The notes below the pieces were generated by a model. It searched no databases. It was not told the DNA's origin and saw nothing but the letters and a program-made list of their open reading frames with translations. Below, piece after piece: positions 26,178 to 34,628 of a stretch of 64,000 nucleotides of DNA. The DNA comes from Pseudomonas brassicacearum. GTDB taxonomy: Bacteria > Pseudomonadota > Gammaproteobacteria > Pseudomonadales > Pseudomonadaceae. How positions within the stretch are numbered: the stretch's first letter is position 1; each line of letters opens with the position of its first letter. The stretch is taken from contig NZ_MOBK01000011.1 in assembly GCF_003732265.1 (NCBI RefSeq), positions 62,001 through 126,000 on the forward strand, in the 5' to 3' direction. The translations under genes were made by a program, and so were the position numbers.

Positions 26178-27143
26178 ATGCCTGCAACCGTTCTGGTACT
26201 GGTTGAAACCATCAATGATTACTTGCCGATTCTCGAACATCAGGGTTTTCACCTGATTCTTGCCCCCACACCCGCCGAACGCGCGGCGGCCATCAGCCGT
26301 CATGGAGCGCAGATCGATGCCGTGCTGACACGCGGTCCGTTGGGTCTTTACGCCGATGAAATCGCCGCCCTGCCCAATCTCAAGATTATTTGCGTCATCG
26401 GCGCCGGGTACGAGCACGTCGACCTGCAAGCCGCCGCCGACCGCGGCATTACGGTGACCAACGGTGCCGGGGTGAATGCGTCATCGGTCGCCGACCACGC
26501 CATGGCCATGCTGCTCGCGCTGGTGCGTGACATCCCCCGCTGTGATGCGGCGGTGCGTCGTGGTGAGTGGCCGAAGATCATGCGCCCTTCCCTGGCCGGC
26601 AAGCGCCTGGGCATCCTGGGCCTCGGCGCCGTCGGCATGGCCATTGCCAAACGCGCCGCCAATGGCTTCGACATGACGGTCAGCTACCACAACCGCCAGC
26701 ACCGCAGCGATGTGCCCTACACCTTCTGCTCAACACCCACCGAACTGGCGCGCACCGCGGATTTCCTGATCATCGCGACCCCGGGCGGCATTGGCACCAA
26801 ACACTTGATCAACAAGCCTGTCCTTGAGGCCTTGGGGCCGAACGGGTTCCTCGTCAACATCGCCCGCGCCAGCGTGATTGTCTCCACCGACCTGATCAGT
26901 GCGCTTGAACAACGACGCATTGCCGGTGCCGCGCTGGACGTGTTCGATGCCGAACCGCATGTGCCGGAGGCGCTCAAGTCGCTGGCCAACGTGATCCTGA
27001 CACCTCATGTGGCGGGTTTGTCCCCGGAGGCGACTCAAGGCACTGTCGAACTGGTGGGACGCAATCTGACGGCGTTCTTCTCCGGCAACCCGGTCTTGAC
27101 CCCCATCGAACTGCCGTCATCGCTGAGCAGCGCTGTGATTTGA
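26178..27143 (+). CDS. D-isomer-specific 2-hydroxyacid dehydrogenase
   Basis: 321 aa from the ATG at 26178 with agga upstream; the frame from 26085 begins in the preceding gap. The nucleotide-binding loop is LGILGLGAVGMAIAKR. Catalytic residues are Arg in NIARASVI, Glu in FDAEPHVPE and His in LTPHVAGLS. It resembles glyoxylate/hydroxypyruvate reductases. It is probably cytoplasmic and NAD(P)H-dependent; the exact 2-ketoacid is unknown. Confidence 0.9.
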   Translation: MPATVLVLVETINDYLPILEHQGFHLILAPTPAERAAAISRHGAQIDAVLTRGPLGLYADEIAALPNLKIICVIGAGYEHVDLQAAADRGITVTNGAGVNASSVADHAMAMLLALVRDIPRCDAAVRRGEWPKIMRPSLAGKRLGILGLGAVGMAIAKRAANGFDMTVSYHNRQHRSDVPYTFCSTPTELARTADFLIIATPGGIGTKHLINKPVLEALGPNGFLVNIARASVIVSTDLISALEQRRIAGAALDVFDAEPHVPEALKSLANVILTPHVAGLSPEATQGTVELVGRNLTAFFSGNPVLTPIELPSSLSSAVI

Positions 27144-27287
27144 GGTTCATTCAAACAGGTGTATCAAAAGCAATGATTGCCCGGCAACACGCTCACCTAT
27201 AAGGGCTGTTGATGGTTGTGGGTGTCGGGTGCGCGGATTAGATTAGCCAATAGTCGCAGGCCTCCAAAATAAGCAGAAGGGATAAGC

Positions 27288-28355
27288 ATGGCGCTTACTG
27301 ACCAGTCCACCCGTATCCGCTCTGGCGAAGAACTTGATGCCAGCCTGATCGATCCGTACCTCAAGGCACACATTCCGGGCCTCAGTGGTTTGCCGCAGAT
27401 CAGCCAGTTTCCCGGCGGCGCATCGAACCTGACGTACCTGCTGGAATACCCCGAGCAAGAATTTGTCCTGCGTCGGCCGCCGTTTGGCCACAAGGCCAAG
27501 TCCGCCCACGACATGGGCCGCGAATTCCGCATTCTCAACCAGCTCAAGGACGGCTTCCCGTATTGCCCCAAAGCCTACGTGCACTGCACCGACGAATCGG
27601 TGATCGGCGCCGAGTTCTATGTGATGGAACGGGTCAACGGGATCATCCTGCGCTCTGAACTGCCGCCGGAACTGGGTCTGGATTCGGCAAAAACCGAAGC
27701 CCTGTGCAAAAGCTTCATCGACAAGTTCGTTGAACTGCACCGTGTCGACTACAACGCCTACGGCCTGGGCGATCTGGGCAAACCCGAAGGTTATGTCGCC
27801 CGCCAGATCAAAGGCTGGAGTGATCGTTACGAGAAAGCCCTGACCCCGGACGCGCCACAGTGGGACGTGGTCAAAGCCTGGCTCAACGACAAAATGCCGG
27901 CCGACCACCCGACGTCCAGCATCGTCCACAACGACTATCGCTTCGACAACGTGATCCTCGACCCGCAAAACCCGATGCAGATCATCGGTGTGCTCGACTG
28001 GGAGCTGACCACCCTCGGCGACCCGTTGATGGATCTGGGCAACACCCTCGCCTACTGGATCGAAGCCGGCGACCCGGCGCCGGTGCAACTGATGCGTCGC
28101 CAGCCGAGCCACGCACCGGGCATGCTGACCCGTCGTGAATTCGTCGACTACTACGCTGAGCGCTCGGGCATCCAGATCGATAATTTCGACTTCTACTACA
28201 CCTATGGCCTGTTCCGCCTGGCAGGCATCGTGCAGCAAATCTACTACCGCTTCTTCCATGGTCAGACCCAGGACAAACGCTTCGCGCAGTTCATTCACAT
28301 GAACAAACTGCTGGAGCAAATGAGCCTGCAAGTCATCCAGAAATCCAGCCTTTGA
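27288..28355 (+). CDS. aminoglycoside-phosphotransferase-like (ACAD10/11-type) kinase family protein
   Basis: 355 aa. FPGGASNLTYLLEY is the glycine-rich ATP loop, FVLRRPP has the nucleotide-contacting Arg/Lys area, and IVHNDYRFDNVILDP is the catalytic HxDxxxxN loop. GVLDWELTTLGDPLMDL has the metal-binding Asp. This subgroup is associated with acyl-CoA metabolism, as in the kinase half of ACAD10/11, rather than with antibiotic resistance. It is 43 bp upstream of the SDR gene and probably co-transcribed with it. Confidence 0.88.
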   Translation: MALTDQSTRIRSGEELDASLIDPYLKAHIPGLSGLPQISQFPGGASNLTYLLEYPEQEFVLRRPPFGHKAKSAHDMGREFRILNQLKDGFPYCPKAYVHCTDESVIGAEFYVMERVNGIILRSELPPELGLDSAKTEALCKSFIDKFVELHRVDYNAYGLGDLGKPEGYVARQIKGWSDRYEKALTPDAPQWDVVKAWLNDKMPADHPTSSIVHNDYRFDNVILDPQNPMQIIGVLDWELTTLGDPLMDLGNTLAYWIEAGDPAPVQLMRRQPSHAPGMLTRREFVDYYAERSGIQIDNFDFYYTYGLFRLAGIVQQIYYRFFHGQTQDKRFAQFIHMNKLLEQMSLQVIQKSSL

Positions 28356-28398
28356 TTACGCGCCTGGCCCAATAACAAGACTTTCTAAAGAGAACCCC

Positions 28399-29166
28399 AT
28401 GTCCAAGACTCAGTTGTTCGACCTCGACGGCAAGATCGCTTTCGTTTCCGGCGCCAGCCGTGGCATTGGTGAAGCCATCGCCAAACTCCTGGCCCAGCAA
28501 GGCGCCCACGTCATCGTCTCGAGCCGCAAGCTCGAGGGTTGCCAGCATGTGGCCGACGCGATCATCGCCGCCGGCGGCAAAGCCACTGCGGTCGCTTGCC
28601 ACATCGGTGAAATGGAACAGATCAGCCAGGTCTTCGCCGGCATCAAGGAACAGTTCGGCCGTCTCGACATTCTGGTCAACAACGCAGCGACCAACCCACA
28701 GTTCTGCAACGTGCTGGACACCGACCTCAGCGCCTTCCAGAAAACCGTCGACGTCAACATCCGCGGCTACTTCTTCATGTCGGTGGAAGCCGGCAAAATC
28801 ATGCGCGAAAACGGTGGCGGCAGCATCATCAACGTCGCCTCGATCAACGGCGTCTCGCCGGGCATCTTCCAGGGCATCTACTCGGTCACCAAAGCGGCCG
28901 TGATTAACATGACCAAAGTATTCGCCAAGGAATGCGCGCAGTTCGGCATCCGCTGCAACGCCCTGCTGCCGGGCCTGACCGACACCAAGTTTGCCTCGGC
29001 GCTGGTGAAAAACGATGCGATCCTGAAGACTGCGTTGCAGCAGATTCCGCTCAAGCGTGTTGCCGATCCGAGTGAAATGGCGGGCGCGGTGTTGTATCTG
29101 GCGAGTGATGCGTCGAGCTACACCACTGGGGTTTCGTTGAATGTGGACGGTGGGTTCTTGTCCTGA
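28399..29166 (+). CDS. SDR family NAD(P)-dependent oxidoreductase
   Basis: 255 aa. The cofactor loop is SGASRGIGEAIA, followed by NNAATNP, catalytic Ser in NVASINGVSPG and YSVTKAAV (Tyr-x3-Lys). The C-terminal LNVDGGFLS is standard for classical SDRs. It is co-directional with the phosphotransferase-like gene and followed at once by a terminator. It may be a 3-hydroxyacyl or secondary alcohol dehydrogenase acting with its partner; this is inference. Confidence 0.9.
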   Translation: MSKTQLFDLDGKIAFVSGASRGIGEAIAKLLAQQGAHVIVSSRKLEGCQHVADAIIAAGGKATAVACHIGEMEQISQVFAGIKEQFGRLDILVNNAATNPQFCNVLDTDLSAFQKTVDVNIRGYFFMSVEAGKIMRENGGGSIINVASINGVSPGIFQGIYSVTKAAVINMTKVFAKECAQFGIRCNALLPGLTDTKFASALVKNDAILKTALQQIPLKRVADPSEMAGAVLYLASDASSYTTGVSLNVDGGFLS

Positions 29167-29185
29167 TTTGATTTGCCAGATGCAA

Positions 29186-29213
29186 AAAAGGCGGCCTTGT
29201 GGCTGCCTTTTTT
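29186..29213 (+). terminator. Rho-independent terminator after the SDR gene
   Basis: aaggcggcc pairs with ggctgcctt (9 bp, one G-U) and is followed by a seven-T run. It starts 20 nt after the stop codon. Confidence 0.9.
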
Positions 29214-29286
29214 TGTGCTCATGTTCAGGATCGTTCCCATGCGCTGCGTAGGATGGCGCCTGCGAAGCTCTGCGTCGCCACATCAA

Positions 29287-29883
29287 CTAACCAGCACGAA
29301 CAAACTCAACCGGTCGCCCAGTCAAATCCAAAACTCTAAAATACCCTTTGATACTCTTCACGTTACGGATTGCCAGTTGAACATGCGTTTCATGCATAAA
29401 ATCCGTGCCTGGATAAAGTCGTTCACCCTCCCAAAATGGTGAGCGAACTGAATCGTATGCAGGCGCATCAGTAAATTTTCGGAATGCATGCAAGGCATCA
29501 ATGACCTGACAATCCAAGCGACGCAGATAAGGCCTGTTTTTGTTAAGGGGCTGACCACCCTCTTTTTTTGAGGCAGCTTCAAGCCACAGGTAAGTCTGGC
29601 GGATTTCGCGCAGTGCGCTCTCAGTCGTGAAATCCAGGCAACGGCCCAAATCGATAACAGCACCGATCACGAACGGATTTTTGATAGAACTGCGTTTTTA
29701 TGCATTCGTCGCAAAACTGAGCGCGCGCTGCGGATTATTTTCCCAAAAATAGGCACCACGACCGAGCCAGTCATAGTCGTTGGTGCTATCGAGGAGCGTC
29801 TGTTCACCCGCCAATACACGTTCGCCGACGTCTCGCTCACATCCATGAAAACCAAGTACAAAAGAAGGAGAAATGGAATACAT
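29287..29883 (-). pseudogene. PARP-like ADP-ribosyltransferase candidate, interrupted by an in-frame stop
   Basis: The frame from the ATG at 29883 to the stop at 29287 would encode about 198 aa but is cut by TAA (29698-29700) after codon 61. Both halves are in the same frame with no shift. The first half has FHG (His13) and GRGAYFWEN (Tyr45), the two motifs that mark PARP/diphtheria-toxin-type ADP-ribosyltransferases. The second half has a candidate catalytic Glu in FWEGERLYPG (about codon 152). A GTG at 29670 could restart translation of the second half. The ATG overlaps the upstream stop (TGATG), so it was co-expressed with the 137-aa gene. It may be an inactivated toxin. Confidence 0.6.
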
Positions 29884-30296
29884 CAGCGAGCCTTATCTTC
29901 CCCATTCACAAGCTTGAAAAACGCACGAACCTTGTTCGGATCCTTGAGCATCTCTGTAGCGTATTCATCGATACGCACCGAAGCGTAACTCGCAGCAGAT
30001 ACTCTAGAGCCGTTGGAACCGACCATGACCCAGCCAGTATCCGTGGATGTTTTTTGTCCTTCGATTCCCATATCCGCCATAACTCCTGATCCACTTTTTG
30101 CAACCGCTGCTGCAATATGTCCGTATGCCCTTTCAGATTCGCCTTTGTCAGTACCGGCGTGCCCGCTGACAATTCTTCCATTGGTCAGTCGGATAATACC
30201 GCCGTGCTGGAAGCCGACAGAATCGCGCACAAGCTTTGCTACATGACGATCCCCATCAACGAAAACAACGGCAGTTTTTTTGAGATCCTTCGACAT
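29883..30296 (-). CDS. hypothetical protein, partner of the interrupted ADP-ribosyltransferase-like gene
   Basis: 137 aa from the ATG at 30296 with gagg 5 nt upstream. I do not recognise the family. It begins MSKDLKKTAVVFVDGDRHVA, carries a Gly/Ser-rich middle (AYGHIAAAVAKSGSG) and ends LVNGEDKAR. It has no membrane segment. Its stop overlaps the start of the downstream ADP-ribosyltransferase-like frame, the layout of many toxin-partner pairs, so it may be an immunity protein, antitoxin or accessory factor. This rests on context only. Confidence 0.6.
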   Translation of the reverse strand: MSKDLKKTAVVFVDGDRHVAKLVRDSVGFQHGGIIRLTNGRIVSGHAGTDKGESERAYGHIAAAVAKSGSGVMADMGIEGQKTSTDTGWVMVGSNGSRVSAASYASVRIDEYATEMLKDPNKVRAFFKLVNGEDKAR

Positions 30297-30304
30297 GACC
30301 ACCT

Positions 30305-30507
30305 CTATATCCGAGCTTTGTCGCATTGCTCAAATTTAATGAGTTGGTGGTCAATATAGTCTGCAGTTGATAGGGGAGTCATCAAGGCTTGAGTTTCGTC
30401 GCTGATTTTCGCCCCACGAAACAATAGAGGTCGAGCAATGGCGACACAAGCCAGCACATTCCTGCATATGTGTAGGCAATAGCGCACAGCGTCGTAGCCA
30501 TTTCGAC
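30305..30507 (-). pseudogene. possible 3' remnant of an unknown gene
   Basis: One frame encodes NGYDAVRYCLHICRNVLACV and continues to a stop 8 nt before the next gene's ATG, as if it were the C-terminal end of a truncated first gene of this operon. A second frame (AIAYTYAGMCWLVSPLLDLY then CFVGRKSATKLKP) also looks protein-like. I cannot decide between them. The sequence abuts a fragment of an unrelated gene at about 30,508. Confidence 0.3.
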
Positions 30508-30629
30508 AGCAGATCGAGGTTGCTGCGCATAGCGCTGATCGCGCCTTCGATGGCGAACACCGCCGTGCCGACCAGATCGGCGACCAGCACGACCTTTTCG
30601 GCACGCGGCGTCAACGCTTCAAGCACCAA
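30508..30629 (-). pseudogene. 5' fragment of a TRIC-type (UPF0126) membrane channel gene
   Basis: AEKVVLVADLVGTAVFAIEG and the following AISAMRSNLDLL match the N-terminal helix of UPF0126/TRIC cation-channel proteins (about 200 aa). After NLDLL the similarity stops abruptly at about 30,508 and unrelated sequence continues, so at least three quarters of the gene is missing. It starts 3 nt after the lipoprotein gene. Confidence 0.55.
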
Positions 30630-30632
30630 GAT

Positions 30633-30851
30633 TTATTTGGTAATGCAGCGCGTAGTCGAAGTCATCCGAGTGACTTGCCCATTCTCCGCCCTCGGTTCGC
30701 CCAACACTTCGGCATTGTCGATTTTTTCGCAGTGGCGTTCTACCGGGGGTAGCGGAGGTGGTGGAGGCGGTGGACTGGAGCAACCACTGAGGATCGCAAT
30801 GCAGAAGGCAAGCGACAGCGGCGAAAAAGCGCGTTTTCCAAGACTGTTCAT
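30633..30851 (-). CDS. small proline-rich lipoprotein
   Basis: 72 aa from the ATG at 30851 (agg upstream). The signal SPLSLAFCIAILSGC ends in a lipobox with the acylated Cys, followed by SSPPPPPPPLPP and a hydrophilic tail. It is expected to be attached to the inner or outer membrane. Function is unknown. The longer frames here (to 30,902 or 30,987) lack the signal at their N-terminus and are not used. Confidence 0.7.
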   Translation of the reverse strand: MNSLGKRAFSPLSLAFCIAILSGCSSPPPPPPPLPPVERHCEKIDNAEVLGEPRAENGQVTRMTSTTRCITK

Positions 30852-31021
30852 AGGCTGACCTGCGGTAAGTAATCGATGTTTTCCGCGACTCGACGACAAC
30901 ACCGCGAAGCCGCGGACCGGTCACAGAAAATTTTACCCTCGCATTTCTTATAGCCCAGTCACCGGCCAATGCCAGCAAATAAGGCATTCCGGCTGATTTT
31001 CACCCCGAAAAACGACAGCTC

Positions 31022-31273
31022 TTACCGATTCTCGCCTGGTCGATGCAAATTATTGCTCTGCAACTCGTAACGCAGCTCTTCTATCAGCGACGCCATCGCT
31101 TGCGGCGAACTGAGGCTCGTCACTTTCAACCCGCTGACCACCAGGTCGACCTCACCTGACTCCGGGTGATACAGCTTCACCGTCACCGAGTTGTCTCCCG
31201 ACACGCTGCATTCGCAGGCGCGCGGTGAAAAGTGTTGCTCCAGCAACGCGCGCAGTTGCGTCAGGTAAATCAT
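31022..31273 (-). CDS. DUF1652 domain-containing protein
   Basis: 83 aa from the ATG at 31273, preceded by a G-rich site. The domain is recognisable from IYLTQLRALLEQHFSPRACE and SGLKVTSLSSPQAMASLIEE. It is a small family I know mainly from Pseudomonas; function unknown. It lies at the boundary between the accessory patch and the PAS-LuxR regulator gene. Confidence 0.8.
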   Translation of the reverse strand: MIYLTQLRALLEQHFSPRACECSVSGDNSVTVKLYHPESGEVDLVVSGLKVTSLSSPQAMASLIEELRYELQSNNLHRPGENR

Positions 31274-31471
31274 TACGATTCCCCCTTCGGCTGACTCGCA
31301 ACCTCGTCGATAGAAACGATATTGAGTGGGCGATGCATAGGGGCAATTCCTTGAGCTGTTTCGTAGAAGACACGAACGGGGCAAAGAGCCCTTTCGCACC
31401 CTGACAGCCTAAGGACTGGTGTCTGGCACCAACACCCCCATTTGCACCGCCTGCGCTAGTGCATTTGCACC

Positions 31472-32968
31472 CTAGCGCTGGCCCTTGGGACGGCGTTCAC
31501 TGGAGAACAACCCACGTTCGCGCGCCCACACAATCGCCTCGCTGCGACTGTGGACGTCCAGTTTGGAATACACCGTCGAAACGTGGTTGCGCACCGTGTT
31601 GAGCGCCAGTTTCAGGCGCACGGCGATCTCCTTGTCGGCCAGCCCTTCGCAGATCAGGCCGAGTACATCGCGCTCGCGAGCGGTCAAGTCGGTGAAGGAC
31701 ACGCTGGGTAACTTCGGCGAATTGACGCTTTTCACGTTGGCGAGTTTTTCGATCAGCGTGCGGCTGAACCAGGAGGTGTCTTTCATCACCTCCTCGATTG
31801 CCGCGACCAGTTCCAGCTCGGTGCGTTTGCGTTCGGTGATGTCCATCAACACCAGCAGGTAACAAGGACTGTCCTGAATATTCACGGTGTCGGCCGAGAT
31901 CGTGCAGTCGATCAAGGCCGTGTCTTTCTTGCGGATCCTGACATCGATGCGGTCCAGGCTCCCGGCTTTCTCCAGCGCCGCAAACAGCTGCGTGCGTGCC
32001 GCCTTGTCGTCGATGAAGTCGATCTCCGCGAGCGTCTTGCCGAGCACTTCCTCGCTGGGATACGCGAGGGTATCGAGAAAGGCTTCGTTCACGTCGATCA
32101 CCACCTGATCCTGCGCGCTGCACACCAGCGTCGGCACCGGTGTCAGGCGAAACGCCTTGGCGAAGCGCTCCTCGCTCTGGCGCAGGGCAATTTCGGCTTT
32201 GTGCCGGGGCTCCATGTCGACGAACGAAAACAGCATGCAGTCTTCTTCGTTCAATTCCAGCGGCTGACCCGCAACGATCACCTGTTTGCTGCCACCGTCA
32301 GCCAAGCGCAACTCGGCCTGCATCTGTGGAATCGTGGCGTGCTCGCGCAGACGCTCGATGGCCAGGTCTTTCTTTTCGGCGCCTTCAAGGATGTCCAGTT
32401 CATAGGTCGACACCCCGATCACCTGATCGCGGGTAAAACCGGTCATCTCCAGAAAACCGCCGTTGACCTTGATGTAACGCAAATCACTGAGGCGACAGAT
32501 CACCGCCGGGGCCGGGTTGGCATTGAAGGTCTTTTCGAAACGCTGCTCGGCGCTGGCCCATTCGGTGACGTCGTCCATGATCAGCACCAGCGACTCCGGC
32601 TCACCGGCACTGTCGGCCAGCACCATGCTGCGCACCCGGTGCACCCACAGGCGCTCTTCATCCCCGGCCGGACTCACTTCAACCAGCACATCGCTGAACG
32701 TTTCGCCCCGGGCGACGCGGCTGACCGGGTAATTGTCCTTTGGCACCGGATGATTGTTGCGATAGCGCAAGGCGAAGCGTTTGGCGTACTCCCGGGCGTT
32801 GGCGCCCAGTTCGCTGATCTGCCCGACACCGTGCATGGCCAGCGCGGCGTCATTGGCCCAGAGGATCGTCTGATCGAGTTCCAGCAGGATCACGCCGTCG
32901 GACAAACCGGCAATAATCTGCTGCAACTGGCGACGATTGGTTTCGGTGCTCAGGACGTCATGGCTCAT
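31472..32968 (-). CDS. PAS-domain LuxR-type transcriptional regulator
   Basis: 498 aa from the ATG at 32968 with ggag 5 nt upstream. Three PAS modules follow one another: about 12-130 (ANDAALAMHGVGQIS), 140-260 (AVICRLSDLRYIKVN) and 270-395 (VVIDVNEAFLDTLAYPSEEV). A C-terminal LuxR HTH follows (TDLTARERDVLGLICEGLAD, NTVRNHVSTVYSKLDV). There is no kinase or membrane segment, so sensing and DNA binding are in one cytoplasmic protein. It is monocistronic and the target genes are unknown. Confidence 0.9.
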   Translation of the reverse strand: MSHDVLSTETNRRQLQQIIAGLSDGVILLELDQTILWANDAALAMHGVGQISELGANAREYAKRFALRYRNNHPVPKDNYPVSRVARGETFSDVLVEVSPAGDEERLWVHRVRSMVLADSAGEPESLVLIMDDVTEWASAEQRFEKTFNANPAPAVICRLSDLRYIKVNGGFLEMTGFTRDQVIGVSTYELDILEGAEKKDLAIERLREHATIPQMQAELRLADGGSKQVIVAGQPLELNEEDCMLFSFVDMEPRHKAEIALRQSEERFAKAFRLTPVPTLVCSAQDQVVIDVNEAFLDTLAYPSEEVLGKTLAEIDFIDDKAARTQLFAALEKAGSLDRIDVRIRKKDTALIDCTISADTVNIQDSPCYLLVLMDITERKRTELELVAAIEEVMKDTSWFSRTLIEKLANVKSVNSPKLPSVSFTDLTARERDVLGLICEGLADKEIAVRLKLALNTVRNHVSTVYSKLDVHSRSEAIVWARERGLFSSERRPKGQR

Positions 32969-33050
32969 TGGATCTCCACACATTTAGCGGCGCCCACGCA
33001 CGGCGCCCAGTGAAGATTACGACCGCGCAGGAGTGGGATCGTGCGAAGAA

Positions 33051-33143
33051 CCTGTGGGAGCGAGCCTGCTCGCGATGGCGGTGGGTCAATCACATTGATA
33101 TTGAATGTGAAACCGCTTTCGCGAGCAGGCTCGCTCCCACAGG
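33051..33143. repeat. inverted REP pair (REPIN)
   Basis: cctgtgggagcgagcctgct and its reverse complement are separated by about 45 nt. It lies between the ECF41-type sigma gene (minus strand, ends 33171) and the PAS-LuxR gene start. Confidence 0.85.
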
Positions 33144-33170
33144 TTTTTTGGAGGTGTCAGTTGGGGCCGG

Positions 33171-34064
33171 TTACTGCATGTCCAACGAATCCTGCAACCC
33201 CGCCAACTTATCCGGATTACGCATGATGAAAATCCGGCTCACGCGCCCTGCTTCGTCAAAACCAAAGGTCATCGACGCCGTGATGACCCCGTCAGCCTTG
33301 ATGATCACGCCCTGGGCACCATTGATTTCCATCGGCAACCATTCGCACGTTTGCCAATAAGCGTGCAGCGACTGACCAATGAAATCCTCAACGCGGGTAA
33401 TGCCCAGCAGGGTTTCGCGGATGGCCGACGCCTTGCCGCCGCTGTCCGCGCAGAGTTCGACGTCTTCGCTCAGCATCGCGGTCAATGAAGCCGTCGAGCC
33501 GCTGGCGATGGCGCTGCGGAAAGCGCTCAACAGTTGGTCCTGGCGCGCCGGCTCCGGTTGGAAGCGAGCGTGCCCGGCGCCGAGGCTGGTTTTGGCGCGG
33601 GACACCAGTTTGCGGCACGCCGCTTCCTGAACGCCCACTGCGTCCGCGACGTGCGCGTAATCCATGTCGAATATTTCGTAAAGCAGGTACGCCGCACGTT
33701 CCTTGGGGGTCAGCCGCTCCAGCAACAGCAGGAACGCCGTGGACAGCGACGAGGCCAGTTCATGCATGTGCTCGGGTGAATCCTGGTGGGTGGTGTGAAT
33801 CGGCTCGGGCAGCCAGGTGCCGATGTAATCAACCCGCGACGTGTGCGCCGACCGCAGCAGATCAATGCAGTGTCGGGTGCACGCCGTGGTGAGCCACGCG
33901 GCCGGGGTCGCGATGGAGGCCCGATCGGCCTCCAGCCATTTGATGAACAGCTCTTGCACGACATCCTCGGCTTCGGCGCGCGAGCCAAGAATGCGGTACG
34001 CCAGACCGAGCAAAAAGGGCCGGCGCTGCTCGAACACAGGGGCGGCGTTTTCAGCGCAATTCAT
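33171..34064 (-). CDS. ECF41-type RNA polymerase sigma factor with C-terminal SnoaL-like domain
   Basis: 297 aa. Sigma region 2 is visible as AYRILGSRAEAEDVVQELFI and region 4 as LTPKERAAYLLYEIFDMDYA. The three marks of the ECF41 group are present: the linker WLPEP (84-88), DSGGK in the C-terminal SnoaL-like domain and the near-terminal NPDKL (283-287). In characterised ECF41 members this extension replaces a separate anti-sigma factor. It follows the carboxymuconolactone decarboxylase gene by 3 nt; that gene is the usual ECF41 target and partner. Confidence 0.93.
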   Translation of the reverse strand: MNCAENAAPVFEQRRPFLLGLAYRILGSRAEAEDVVQELFIKWLEADRASIATPAAWLTTACTRHCIDLLRSAHTSRVDYIGTWLPEPIHTTHQDSPEHMHELASSLSTAFLLLLERLTPKERAAYLLYEIFDMDYAHVADAVGVQEAACRKLVSRAKTSLGAGHARFQPEPARQDQLLSAFRSAIASGSTASLTAMLSEDVELCADSGGKASAIRETLLGITRVEDFIGQSLHAYWQTCEWLPMEINGAQGVIIKADGVITASMTFGFDEAGRVSRIFIMRNPDKLAGLQDSLDMQ

Positions 34065-34067
34065 CGA

Positions 34068-34502
34068 TCAGTGCCTCGACATCTGCAAACGGTTCCACAG
34101 GTTGATCATGCCGATCTCGGCCGTCAAGGCACCGATCTGCGCGTCGTTGAAGTGGTCGCGCAAGTCACCGCGCAGACGGGCGTAATCGGTCTTTTCATCG
34201 AGCACGGTCAGGGCTTCGGTCCAGACCAGCGCGGCGCATTCGGCGGCGCTGAAATCACTGACGTGGCGCCAGACGATCAAACGGTCCAGACGCTGGTTGC
34301 TTTCGTTGGCCTCACGGGCTTCGCGGGTGTGCATTTTCACGCAGAAACCACACTGGTTGATCTGCGAAGCGCGCAGGTGAATCAGGTGTTTGAGGGACGG
34401 CGCCAAGTCGTGATTGTCGAGGGCGACGTGGACTTGGGTCAGGCTTTCGAAAACCTGTGGGATCGATTGCAGCAAATTGACCGGTTGGGTGTTGGACGAC
34501 AT
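34068..34502 (-). CDS. carboxymuconolactone decarboxylase family protein (AhpD-like), ECF41 partner
   Basis: 144 aa. The CxxC motif CGFCVKMHTREAR matches the AhpD/CMD peroxidase-type active site (E/C-x2-C-x3-H). It lies directly upstream of the ECF41 sigma gene in one operon and has a matching promoter-like sequence. ECF41/CMD pairing is an established genomic pattern; the physiological substrate is not known. Confidence 0.92.
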   Translation of the reverse strand: MSSNTQPVNLLQSIPQVFESLTQVHVALDNHDLAPSLKHLIHLRASQINQCGFCVKMHTREAREANESNQRLDRLIVWRHVSDFSAAECAALVWTEALTVLDEKTDYARLRGDLRDHFNDAQIGALTAEIGMINLWNRLQMSRH

Positions 34503-34537
34503 CGTGTTGCTCCACTGTTTGAGGGGTTCAACAGGAT

Positions 34538-34564
34538 GACGATTGAGGGTTGGGGTTTGTGACG
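34538..34564 (-). promoter_or_regulatory. candidate ECF41-dependent promoter
   Basis: On the minus strand cgtcacaaa (34564-34556) and cgtc (34541-34538) are separated by 14 nt. This agrees with my recollection of the ECF41 consensus, TGTCACA at -35 and CGTC at -10. It lies 36 nt upstream of the decarboxylase ATG, so the pair may be autoregulated. Confidence 0.5.
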
Positions 34565-34586
34565 TGCGCTGATTTTTTCAGCGCAC
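34563..34586. terminator. hairpin at the former end of the amidohydrolase gene
   Basis: gtgcgctga pairs with tcagcgcac (9 bp). On the minus strand the stem contains the TGA that would end the reading frame running out of the left direct repeat. It looks like an ancestral gene-end structure, though the T-run lies in the loop. Confidence 0.4.
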
Positions 34587-34608
34587 GCCGGGTGTTTCAG
34601 GCCGCCAG

Positions 34609-34625
34609 TCCCCGCTGGCAATCGC
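34609..34625. repeat. left direct repeat / attachment-site candidate
   Basis: tccccgctggcaatcgc, identical to 40885-40901. On the minus strand it continues in frame as AIASGDWRPETPGVR then stop, which reads as the pre-insertion C-terminus of the amidohydrolase. Confidence 0.85.
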
Positions 34626-34628
34626 TAC

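Noticed and set aside
30520..30858. 112-codon plus-strand frame opposite the lipoprotein gene
   Set aside because: Its Gly-rich tract is the complement of the lipoprotein's proline run; the lipoprotein has a signal peptide and lipobox.
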